DNA of 64,000 nt from Verpa conica (taxonomy: Eukaryota; Ascomycota; Pezizomycetes; Pezizales; Morchellaceae): contig JAUFSD010000006.1 of NCBI GenBank assembly GCA_033030425.1, forward strand, positions 372,001 to 436,000, given 5' to 3'. The position numbers were made by a program, and so were the translations under genes. Positions 34,901 to 47,362 of this stretch are shown here, piece after piece (position 1 is the first letter of the stretch; each line of letters starts with the position of its first letter). The notes beneath the pieces are model-generated. The model saw nothing but the letters and a program-made list of their open reading frames with translations. It was not told the origin of the DNA and made no database searches.

Positions 34901-37820
34901 AGCCCAAACACGAGGGTTCGGCTTATCTTGAGTGTTGTATTGTGGTAATATTTGTGTATCTGCTTATTGTTAGATTGGGATACGTATCATCTCCTGGTCT
35001 CACCGCATTGACATACGTATTAACTCACCTACTTCTCTTTAACTATTCTGAACTCATATGCACTTGTCATTTATTTAGAAAATTGGCTGATACGTACATA
35101 CCTCGCGGTCAGATTCTAACAAATTGGACCAAAACCCGTAACGGGCCGAAATTCGGCCGCATGGAGCGGTCAGAATTCACTTCTATTCTTGCTAGGGGTG
35201 GGCACATATCATGGACCCTTGCTTCACACGATACAGAATTTATTTTTCGAGGGAGATCAGTGATTGTTCGTTCGTTACTCTTGGGTGGGGGCTAGAAGCA
35301 GTTTTAGGGGGGAGTAATCATCTTGGATCGACAGTCTTACATCGAACATACATTCAGTTAAATATTGGCCTTAGAAATTCGCCCCAGCGGGATTATAGTT
35401 GCTAGTGGCAAGGGTGGTTTTAATTAGGGGTCGTCCAGTCAGCGCCCTTAACCGCCTTTTCACAAATCCTCTTCGCACAATCACCTTGCAGATGTACCAT
35501 CTTATACTGATGCTTGCGACAGGCAAAAAGAATTCGAAACCAGGGGTGTGAGGCTGGCCAACCAATTTATCGGTGTGCTAGGCTTTGGCGAATCAAGAGT
35601 CGTTACCAGCAAAGGGCATTTCCAGGTTCTTTTTGTCTCCTTTATGACGTTTTGAGAATCAGCCCGCATACGCACAAACTCATACGTTACCGAATTTATG
35701 GAGCACAGGCCCAGTTTGTTCTTAAAGCATACTGGTACTGGAATTAGGAATACAGCCCCGGATAAAGCCCGGCTCGCTTTGAGTGACCTGTAAAGCTAGG
35801 GGATCAGCAGATCCGCATGCAATCTTTTTTGTAGTATTATAGAAACCGATCGAGTATAGAGGTTCCTTAAGTTTTACAGTAGAGACTTAGCTAGCGGCCG
35901 GAGCTTAAGGAGGGCACTCACAGGTGGTATAGCTGTCATGCAATTTAAGGGTAAGGCTCTGAATTGCCACCAAAGCCAATCACCCTTTTGCGGTCTTCGG
36001 CTCACGGAAAGCTACAAGAATCATTATTTTGCTTACGGTCTCAGATCTGCGAGTTATCAGTTTTCAAACCGGCGCTTGGAAATTACGCTATAATGGTAAA
36101 ACAAAAAAAAATCACAAGACACTGTATGCAGGTAGATGCTTCTTGGCCCGCATATTCCAGGTAATATACTTAAGTTTGCCAGTGAAGTATAACCCTGAGA
36201 CTGCCTAGGATGCGATATATATATTCCAGTGGGTGTTTCTAAAATTTCTGTAATTACCTATATACAGAAGTGGGTGCTAAAGCTTCACCATAGGATTTCC
36301 TTTCGGTCGCTAACGTATAACTAAATATAAACATCTTTATATCATATTATTCCAAGACCTTTGGAGTTTTCATCATTCTTTGTAAACAAAGGAAAATTCC
36401 TTTTAGAGTATTAACTCAGATCTTACCTTTCTCAGTGGTCCCTCGTCTCCTAGGTAAAATTAATTGCGGCATATAAATGGCGCGTATGGCGCATATATAC
36501 GGGGGTGACCTACGCAGCTAGCAGCACAAAACGATGTCGCTCACAAGTGTTATAAAGCCCTGATCGAGGCTGACCCATTGAATAGCAACCAGTGCAAGTC
36601 CTTCTTGAATTTTGCCAGAATCGAGCTTTCCCTGACTCGCATGCTTACAAAGATCAACGAATCACCACCGGTCACTCAGCATCACTCGGCAGTCACTAAT
36701 TGATCGCGATTTCTTTATAAATATGCTGTACTTTTACCACAGCATGTGGTAAATTTTAATAGGACTTTGCTTACTCTTAATATTGCAAAGCTAGTGCAGA
36801 GGATCGATGTAATCAACTCGTTACTAGTATACCAAGAGGAAAAAAGAAAAAGAACATAAGCCGTTAATTCTATATACGTAACATACGTACCCCATACAGA
36901 TTAGATTGTTGGGCTGCTGCCGGAACTAACGGCTTTCTCTCTTCGTTTATAGTTATATAACGTTACATGCATGCATGTAAGTTAATATTAATTGAAACTG
37001 GAAGAGTTTGTTTTTATTTATCCTCCTCGGATATGCCAACATTGGATGCCGGAGTTCGGGCCACACTGCTGCCCGTAGCAATATTTTTTCTTTTCTTTTC
37101 CATTTGGGACGTATCGATCATATTCGGTATTCAGCTCATATTTTGGTTGATTATTACTGGCTTTATTTGGCTTTATTTAGTACGTACAACCCGAAGCTTA
37201 CGGCATTGTAAACTCGCATTTCATCCCTCCACACCAACCCCGACAAAGGGCGGAATTTCTCTGGATCATCGACCACGAACTCCGATTTCTAACGTAGTGG
37301 CCTATCATAGATAGTCTCTTAGTAGTTTTTTTTACTCCAATACCCAAATTAGCTTCGAAGTGCTACTACTTAACCCTCATTATTTTTCACCGAAAGCCCT
37401 CCCTGATCTGGCACACTCGCGTATGATCACGATTGCGAACATCCATATCGCAAGTTCTCATACTATCCTCTTTACCTAATAGGTTTAAACAGGGGTTTTG
37501 GCTGTTTATTAAGGATACACAAGTCGTTAATGCATATCCATCTAGGGTACAGGCCGCAGGTAGCGGGTGGCTCACCAAATACCGCTTTTAAAAATCTTAC
37601 AATGGAAAAAGTAAATATTAGCGTAACACCAGCATCAAGGGACGTGGCATCATACTACGGTTTACCGTTTTCATAGTTGGTGGTCTCAATAGAGTATCTG
37701 CTATTAAAATAGTATTCAGGGGCGGTTATCGGCTAACAAGGTGTCTTGGCATTCTCATATGAGTTCGCTTAGTTAGGACCAACTAATAACCCGATAGAAT
37801 AGAATTTAATATCATTTATA

Positions 37821-38378
37821 CTCGCATTTCAGGAAAGTGTTCGCCCACTTGGCAAAACACACCAAAAATCGGCTTTTTCAGCACAACACCAAAAATTCCA
37901 CACACATATGCAAAGTATGCCTTTTTAATAGAAACTATTTATAACCTATATGATTAACATAGTAAAGTATCAAATTGATAGGGGCTCTCTAGGCTGAATT
38001 AGGTGAGTTATCTGTGGTATGATTTTTAGTCCCTTCTACCTATAGGCATAGCTCAACAACATGTGTAAATAAAGTCCAAAATAAAGCTATAGAATTTTGA
38101 GAGTCTCTAAAGTATGTGCTATGGCTGTTAGGTAAAATTCAAATGCTCTTATGGTTGGGTTCTAATATGCATAAAAGAAGTATTTACACCTCCAACATAA
38201 CTCTACCTAGACAGTATCTCCTACTCTATAAACTACATATATAAAATTAGCTGTCTAGAATTACCCTATGCCTAAAGGGCAAGTTATTTGGGTATGTTGG
38301 GAATTTTTTGTGTTGTGTTGAAAAAGCCGATTTTTGGTGTGTTTTGCCAAGTAGGCAAACACTTTCTTGAAATGCAAG
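37821..38378. mobile_element. TIR element (MITE-like), 558 bp with about 85-90 bp inverted ends
   Basis: The left end CTCGCATTTCAGGAAAGTGT and the right end (as complement, CTTGCATTTCAAGAAAGTGT) begin long inverted repeats. These extend through a shared ACTTGGCAAAACACACC and AAAAATCGGCTTTTTCA to about position 37908 on the left and 38291 on the right, with scattered substitutions. Both outer edges abut TA (37819-37820 and 38379-38380). The interior has no transposase. It is a Tc1/mariner/pogo-type non-autonomous element. Confidence 0.85.
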
Positions 38379-38588
38379 TAAGCTCGTGCTCAAGCCACTG
38401 TTTGAAGCTGCCTGGGGGCGAACTCGCATCAAGTGCTAATAGGCTGATATTGTGTAATTTTTCTTGGCAGTATGGAAACCAGTTACAAAATTGGAAGCAT
38501 TCTATTTCGGGGCCTTATCTTGCGACTATAGATCTATTACCCTCGTAGGTAAAGAAACTTCAAAACAGTGGCTTCAGTACATATGCTA

Positions 38589-38772
38589 CGTATTGACTCG
38601 ATAAATTGGCTATGCGGGCGTCAAAGCCACTTAGGCTTAACATTATTCTTTAAGCCCTCTAAACCCATCAAAGCTAGCTGGTGATTAATAATCCTTACGA
38701 TCAGGTAGCTAGTTTACGTTTGATAGGAAGTGGCCGCGACGCCCGCATAGCCCAATTTATCGAGTCAATACG
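38589..38772. mobile_element. Short inverted-repeat element (184 bp)
   Basis: Terminal inverted repeats of about 42-45 bp: the left end CGTATTGACTCGATAAATTG.. continues GCTATGCGGGCGTC, and the right end is its complement with a one-base indel and few mismatches. No coding content. The target duplication is not clear. It lies 149 bp past the stop of the xylanase gene. Confidence 0.75.
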
Positions 38773-38920
38773 ATATCTTTGGGAGGACTTTCCTGCTGGC
38801 AGGATTATGCACTAAAACCCTTAAGATCACTATTATTGAGTCCTATTTTCAATAACATAGATAGTGCAAAGTGATGTATAATCGCCTGCTCTATCGCCTA
38901 ATTACATATTTAATGCTAGT

Positions 38921-40353
<1,433 letters not shown>

Positions 40354-42123
40354 GGTTGTAATTAATAAACTAGACTTATGGGGTCAAAACCGTATGAAGA
40401 TCACTAAAATCCAGGAAATTTGGCTTCTTGTTTGTCTTGTCTGCTGAGCAGCAGCCTTAAGTATTTATATACATAATTCCTATGTTCCTAGGTTTAGTTT
40501 TCTTATATGGGGAGATTTTTTTCCCTAGTACTCAGCTCTGGCTGTTCTAGCAAGGGGGTATATTTTAGATTGTGGGGAGCTCCGTGTAAGGCTAATTAAT
40601 ATCAACGTGAAAATATATACCCTAGTATACTGCTTCTCGGTTGTGTTTCCCGCTTCTCCGTTCCGTGAACACAAAAAGGTTAATCAAATGCAATAAAGAT
40701 CCTAAATTCTCCTCGGGGACGGGGGTTATTGCACATCACTAACCACGCGATGAGAAAATTGTTTCTAGCAGTTTAGGCAGGCATCTCCTGATGCCGTTTT
40801 CCCGGGGTATATCAGGGGTAGACAGTGATCAGTGTGGGGTTGATGATTAGTTACACACCCTTAATTTAATGCCCACATGCGGATCAGATAAGATGGTTCT
40901 ACCTGGAAAGGGTGCTTTTTAATAAGGTACCGGATCAACAAAACCTAAGAACCGGGCTTCACAAGAATTACATGGTATGGAATTTAGCCGGAGGGTGATG
41001 ATCCCTTGGCCCGATTCTTGAAGAAGACTGTTTCTAGCGCCCAAGGTGAATTTTAGGCTGTCTAGCTGGCGGTTTACTCTAGTTGATGAAGACAAAAGTT
41101 TGTCTAGAACAAGGTTTGACGACGATGTACTGCATTTCCAAGATCCTAAATGATAGCTAGTTATTAGATCAATGTGACTTTAGGCAAGTATAGCCTCAGA
41201 TACTCGTATTCATAACTAGCACTTTATCCGCTTGAATATGAGGCCTCCGGGCCCTGAAGAAATTGAAATGTGGGGTTCTGGGAAACCTTGTCAGGGCCCA
41301 CATCTCTATATCATATCTTATCACTCGGTCAACTAGTTTATACGTATGCAGTAAGTCGCTTGATTGATTCCTCATACTACATAGAATCTTCCGGCTAAGG
41401 TGCTATACAATAAGCCGTATGAATGAGTGAGTTAATTAATCATAGATATATAGCTTATCATACAGTTAGTCGTTAATACAAGTGCATTTATCACCGGTGC
41501 GTATTTAGGATCATATATACCGTATAGAAGCTTGCAACTGAATTGACGAGATTGCTTTCCTAGTATATGGAGGCATATTTATAGTGTATATAGGATCAAA
41601 TAGACTTATAATTATGAGAGCATCTACAAGTAGACTCACTAGACGCTACCATCCCGACCCTCTAAACGTTTTTCTGAAGCTAGTACGTATAATATTATTA
41701 ATAATTATGGTCTTAATCCGGCCAGCTTTCCTAGGGATATATATCTAGATAGTGATATAATTCTGGTTAATTAAATAAATCTAGCTTAATTCTTTTTCTG
41801 CTAGGAAGAACCTCTCACTACTTCCATCAGTGGTTAAATAAATAAGAAATTATATTCCAAGGTCAATTAGATTACTACTGATTAAACCCCTCCTCTCAAC
41901 TACCTCTGTCTCTGAGCACAAGATACAATTTCGAATAAAACTTTTAAAAGAGTAATTGAAAGAAACACCACAGAACAGTTGTCTCGTTCATTAATACATA
42001 AACAACCAAAATTATATAACGAGACAAACCGACTGATCCAGACAAATGCGTTTTATACTACGTATGTTCAAACACTACCTCCATGCGCGCTGAAGGAACA
42101 TCAGATACTGAAGGCGCAGTGTC
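40354..42123. other. Intergenic region, xylanase promoter side
   Basis: Contains the upstream region of the xylanase gene and AT-rich sequence. No gene or clear repeat is recognised. The stretch near 41400-41800 is especially TA-rich. Confidence 0.45.
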
Positions 42124-42689
42124 TTAGATAAGAGACGCAAGGGCAACACATCCAACATTAAGAACCCCATTCTAGAGCGCAAGTGTTAGCCACAATCAAA
42201 AATCCGAAACTAGAGGAGCCAAGATCCATACCTGAGCAGTATCACCCTGGCAGCAAGCAGCCTTCGCATCGCAAGCCTTGTTGATAGGAACCTGGACTAC
42301 AATAAAGTCAGAACCATTACTCCTAGCACTCAAACAACGACTAAGAAAGACTTACTCCCAATAACCGGGATATTGAGCGGGGTACACTGTACACCCAAAT
42401 CCCCACTACCAAACACGGAGCCGAGAAGCCCAGCGCTGGTAGTATCACCCTTCTTCTCAACTTTATTGCAGCAGTTGAGTTGTGCGTTACCGCATGTTTT
42501 CTGTGCCTGTGTCACAGTGTAGTCTCCCCTAATGGTGCCGCTGTTGAAGGCTCCGTTGGTGGAGTCCTGCCCGCCATTGCCGACAATCTGGTTGCCTTCA
42601 CCATCACCACCGGAGATTACTTGGGCAACGGGGGTGCCGGAGATGGTGAGGGCAAGAGCAAGGGCGATGAAGAGGTTTTGGGTAAGCAT
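42124..42689 (-). CDS. Class I hydrophobin
   Basis: Small secreted amphipathic protein that coats hyphae and spores at air-water interfaces. Three exons: 42689-42356, 42296-42232, 42171-42124, totalling 447 nt (148 aa). Signal peptide MLTQNLFIALALALTISGTP.. is cut near residue 20. The eight cysteines follow the hydrophobin pattern: C66-X6-CC-X27-C-X17-C-X5-CC-X13-C. The long third spacing (27) is class I rather than class II (about 11). A Gly/Asn-rich stretch (about residues 27-55) precedes the first cysteine. The intron positions keep all eight cysteines, which supports the model. Confidence 0.95.
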
Positions 42690-44061
42690 AGTGGCTGTTT
42701 GGGTGTGGTTTGGAAGATCTGGAAGAGATAGATTGGTAGAAATGTTGATACTTTGTGAGTATGAGTAGATGAGGATGATGAGAGGTGAAATATGAGGGAA
42801 GGCCTTGGGTTTTATAGGAGTTTAATGAGTACATTTGATATTCGAGGAGTTGTTGATACTAATTCGTTATGGCTGATCTGTGACAGTTCTCCTTCGTAGG
42901 TGCATCAGCGATCATTACCAGGAGAATAAAAACGTGTTATTTCTTTCATTTCCTGGACCTGCATATATACTAACTGATAGCTATTTCTGTACCGGGTTAG
43001 TAAAACTGAATGCGTCAAATGTGCTAAGGGGTGCACATAAAAATGGAACCCACAACTTGGACAAATAGAGGCTTCAATTTTGTACTATCCATGAATTTAT
43101 TGCAGAATGAATATTCCACGTTTCTGAATTCATGAAATATATATCAGGCGGGAGGTTGTATGTGGTTTTATGGAATCAGTATTTTAGCTATTGATTGTAG
43201 CGTGATATTCATGGTCTTTAAATTCTTTCTAAGACCAGAACCTATGCAAACCGACCAATAAACCTACAGTATACCATTCATATGTCGTACCGTACTGTGA
43301 GGTCAGTACCTCTGTGTACCCCTCCGTTACTACATCAGTGATCTTTGCCACAAGAAGAACTTACATCACTCCGAGTGACTGGGTGTTTCAGATCTAGGGA
43401 TCTACAGTACCTGCTTCCAATTTCTTAAAACGGATAAGCCAACCATCCAGGTCTTTTACAACAAAGAACTTATGCATCTAGTAGTACCCATATGTATTGA
43501 ATACAAGCCCTTACTTCGTTTACATGCAGAGTACATCAACTGGGTTGGGGTTTATCACTAATCAAGACCATGCAGAGACCCTGAATCCCAGAGTGTGAAG
43601 AATTAATATAGAATAAGTCACCTCTAATTAAGAAGCCGCCGGGATGAGGCTGGTTTTACACAAACCTGCAGGCATCATTGGGAACTGTAGTCCTGGAAAG
43701 TAGGCTGCCAGCGCGCGCGAACAATCTTAACTGTAGACGTCTTTTTATTCTTCACCCAACAGAATTCATGTAGTCAAGTTCTCATATTTCGAATTTCCGG
43801 TATTTCACTATATGATAGAGAGCGACTCTCGTCACGAAAGTCGGGGGGCACAAGATAATCTTAGTCTTCAAATACTAGGCCCCGCTACAAACGGAATCAT
43901 ACAAACATATACACCATTTATAACTAATATAAATGAAAAAAAGTTACCTACCCCTCAGCCCACCGTGGTATTCATAAAACTCATACACCACAGAATCCTA
44001 GACCCTGCTATATCGTACGAAACTTTCCAGATCCTTGGCATTATGCTGTATAACTGTAACC
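42690..44061. other. Intergenic region between hydrophobin and mpaB-like genes
   Basis: Hydrophobin upstream region and the 3' flank of the mpaB-like gene. Only short frames; no RNA gene or repeat recognised. Confidence 0.45.
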
Positions 44062-45570
44062 TTAGATCTTAAAAGGGCAAGCGCCTCCACCTGAACCGTG
44101 CCCGGCCCCCACACCCATTTCCCGAATCCTCTCTGCATCAGCCAGCACCTTGTCCCTTCCTTTTCCTTCAAATATCTTTGGACCCACATCTTCAATACGA
44201 TACCCACTCTCCATATACTTCCCCTTCTCCATTACCGGCCTTCCAGTAGCCCATGCATACCACGCCCACGGGCCGTAGCGGTTCGAGGTCGTCGCGGGCA
44301 CATACCATGGTTCAACATCATATACCTTTGATTGGTACAGCCCAGTTTCTGGATTAGGGTTTGGAAAGAGTTTTTCTGACGGTTTCGTACGCGGGAGACA
44401 CAGGTGGCGGATGAAGAGACGTCGAGTACCAACGACAGAGGATACAATGTAAGGGACGATCGGATGGAAACCGGGGAACCTATAATAACTGTTAATACCG
44501 ACACTAGAGTAGGAGGGATCAAAGTGCATACATCATTGCTTTTCTCAATGGCTCCCCGAGTACAGTGTAGATACACTGCTTCGCAAACCCCTTTGCAAAA
44601 CCCGGGCACCACCATAATAGTAAATCAACAGTCGACTTCCCAACGCGGTAATTGGTCTCCGCGGGTCTCATATGCTCTCTCTCGTACTCCTCAGTCCACT
44701 CAGCCATTGCTTCCCAGGTTTTGGGGATCGTTTCGGGAGGGACGTTCATGCGGACACCAATCTCGTACCAGAAGCGCCACATGGATGCTTTCTCGAGCTC
44801 GGTTGGCTGTCGCCATTCGTACGTAGAGATGAATTTAACAGGCTCGACAGGGAACATGAGGAGGGTGTAAAGGAAGTCAGGGGCTTTGATTGAGGAGGCA
44901 TATTGCGAGTGAAGGTAGTTTGTACCTGGTGGTTGTTAGTTTTTTTTTTCTTTCTCTCTTCTCATTTTTTTTTTTTTTGGTTTAGACTCAGAGATAACGT
45001 ACGGGCAATTGCTAGAGATGCTCGCTCTGAGTCTAATGGCCATCGCATCCATTCACCAATTAGAATAACAGTATCGATATATCTCTTTGGTGAGGGCTTC
45101 GAATCGGATAATTGTTTGGTGTTCGCCAAGAGAGCTGACATGGATGGATACGCATATGTCTTCGAGTCACGTTAGCTCCCAGTCCTAATCCATACAATCG
45201 ATACAACAAAACTGGGGAGGTGACAAACCTTGAACAGTGCAAATTGTAAAGAGACATACATAATCTTTGGAAACTCCCACAAGACCATCTGGTTCTGCAC
45301 AGCCTGTGCATCCGTCAGTGTGATCCTTTCATAGATCTGCTTAGACGTAAGGCCCTCATAGCCTAGGTCTCTAGTAAGGTTCTTGATGCGACGGTATCGA
45401 AGGAGTTTGACGGCGGACAAGTAAGCGACTGCTGCTACGGTGACTAAGACGATCATTGTTGAATTGATGGAGCGGAAGGCAGGATGGGAGGAGAGGGGAC
45501 CCTTATGTAGATGCTGGACCGAGCTCGTTGGAGTTGGCCGAAGTGAAACAACACCTGCAGGAGCATCCAT
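44062..45570 (-). CDS. ER-bound oxygenase, mpaB / DUF2236 family
   Basis: Family related to the mycophenolic-acid oxygenase MpaB, which cleaves a prenyl chain, and distantly to bacterial latex-clearing protein. Four exons on the minus strand: 45570-45229, 45159-45003, 44925-44532, 44479-44062, totalling 1311 nt (436 aa). A membrane segment (about residues 39-57, MIVLVTVAAVAYLSAVKLL) is followed by family blocks YRRIKNLTRDLGYEGLTSKQ, WEFPKIMYVSLQFALFKTYA, LAIARTNYLHSQYA and TYEWRQPTELEKASMWRFWY. The C-terminus is a family-typical tail ending GGGACPFKI, with YGPWAWYAWATGRP upstream. A poly-T tract lies inside intron 2. No polyketide synthase or other cluster gene adjoins it, so a role in a particular metabolite pathway is not supported here. 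Confidence 0.88.
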
Positions 45571-46816
45571 GGCGATCTGACAAAAGGATTATCCTATTCT
45601 GTGAATACGCCTCATTCTCGCAGTTACCATGGATTCTTTGTGTATACTGAGAACTTTGTTTCGTGGAGATCACCGCTTTTGGTATCCTGATATTTGCCTA
45701 TAATACTCGTAGCATCATGACGTTTGCAGAAAGGACTGCTATTACCATACAAAACTATGCCAAGTCAGTTTTTTTTGTATGGTATTTATGTAATAACAGT
45801 CCGTCGTGAGATTATGGGTGCAAGGATACATGCAGCACTCTACCTCGGTTTCTGCATCTCTAAAAAATTAGACCAAATATATAAACCAAGATCTGGCTAT
45901 CATAACGTTTAACGCGGTTTAGAATAGAATAGAGATACTCTAATGGTGTCACTGAAGTCGACAGGCACAAAACCCATCTCGTACCTCGTACCAGTAAGGT
46001 ACTTAACATTATGTAATATTGAAAATACGTGACCGGCAAGCTGCAAGGCGGTGCGGGGTGTGACGGAATTGGTATCGGGGTGCAAGGGCGCTAGCATGGT
46101 TTTGATCTCGTGTTCTACAAAGTGATTGCCTTTCCGGCGGAAGAATGCCTACGCCGCATATTGGAACCAATAGAGCCCCTGCGATATCCATATGTATAGA
46201 GAACCCTCTGGATATCTCCGTAGGATTGCGCTTATACCAGTTGCTATTTATTCATGCCTTGAGCACTGTAGATGGGAGTCTTTGGGGTTATGGTTTCTGG
46301 CCTGGCCTGGCCCGTGACTCTGCCATTTTGCTGGCCAGCGTGACATAACAAGACCACAAGCGTATCCAACTGGAGATAACCCCTAGAGAAAGATATACTC
46401 CTAGGCCAAAAGGAACTCTGGTCCTTTCGCTCATCTCGACACCTAGTACTTACCCTTAACCTCCAGTATGTGTAGGGGGCGTTTTGTGATTTTGCCCATG
46501 CTCAATCTGCCTGTGTTCACAAGAAAAACTCTATGACTGTGTAAAGTGCGATAGGGAATCTTACTCATGCTGGGTTTTCACACCTGCTATTATCTACTAA
46601 CATGCAAGTGATAGGGGAAAAAAAACAAAAAAACAAGTCAATAACAAGCGACCAGTCAAAAGGAAGTAAAATAAACTCCAGATCGCACGATATCCCACCC
46701 AATCCAGTTATACAATCATACATAAAAGACCATGGTATTCATAAATAAATCAATAAACTCACTATCACACACCCTCCCTATCCGTCCGATCCGACTGCCC
46801 GCGGATCAAACAAACC
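45571..46816. other. Intergenic region with a small foldback
   Basis: No gene is recognised. It holds the foldback at 45733-45802 and the 3' flank of the DUF202 gene. Confidence 0.45.
45733..45802. repeat. Small foldback sequence
   Basis: GGACTGCTATTAC..CATACAAAA on the left mirrors TTTTGTATGG..GTAATAACAGTCC on the right, with a 6-nt difference inside the right arm. It is about 70 bp in total; possibly a tiny TIR derivative or a terminator-like hairpin. Confidence 0.5.
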
Positions 46817-47362
46817 TCACGTCAACCTCAATATCAAAACCAGCAATGTCGAATAAGCTGCCACACTAATTGCCGTCACCAGTGCCACAACCTACTCTAT
46901 TAGCACCAGTAACCTCCACAGAGTAGAGATACTTACATTCCCACTCGTTCTAAACTTCTTTCTATCCTCCCCTTCCCCGTCTCTGAAGAACTGTCTATTC
47001 CCGCTACTCCTTCTTAGTAGACTTGCGCCCAGGATGAAGGCCCCAAAAACCGCAAATAGTGCTCCGATACTATAGAACTCCTGCGTAAAGATCTTGAGGA
47101 TCACCAGCGCGAACGAGAACTGCGATAGTGCAGTGCGGAGGTATGCTCCTTCAAACGTGCGCTGGGCCGCTCGGATCTCGACGAGCTCGGCCTGGGTTAG
47201 GACTACTGAGGTAGCTCTGTGGGCGCGGAGTGTATAGGGTTCGCGCTGCTGGTGGGGGTTAGCGGGGATAGGGATGGGGGTCGGAGATGGGGGTCGGGGA
47301 CGGGGACGGGGACAGCGGGTCGAGGGTATAAACTGGGGGAGTGAGATGCGAACCTTAAACAT
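46817..47362 (-). CDS. DUF202 (YidH-type) small membrane protein
   Basis: Two exons on the minus strand: 47362-46937 and 46891-46817, totalling 501 nt (166 aa). A Pro/Arg-rich N-terminus (about residues 1-45) precedes the DUF202 core: ELVEIRAAQRTFEGAYLRTA, then hydrophobic segments SFALVILKIF and IGALFAVFGAFILGASLL, and after the intron VVALVTAISVAAYSTLLVLI. Three transmembrane helices are expected, as in other fungal DUF202 proteins. Function is unknown; yeast relatives sit in the vacuolar transporter chaperone complex, but this short stand-alone form need not. The start at 47362 is the first ATG of the frame and could be shorter in reality. Confidence 0.8.

Larger units (their letters stand above)
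31958..38920. other. Long gene-poor region with two inverted-repeat elements
   Basis: Nearly 7 kb without a recognisable gene. Open frames at 33749-34081, 34942-35295 and 36967-37314 (+) reach 110-117 codons, but composition and lack of motifs give no support. The right end carries the TIR elements at 37821-38378 and 38589-38772. Confidence 0.45.

Noticed and set aside
34942..35295. 117-codon frame (+)
   Set aside because: No motif, no plausible start context and no extension by splicing.
36967..37314. 115-codon hydrophobic frame (+)
   Set aside because: The hydrophobic bias comes from T-rich DNA; no family recognised.
44404..44826. 140-codon frame (+) inside the mpaB-like gene
   Set aside because: Antisense to well-supported exons.
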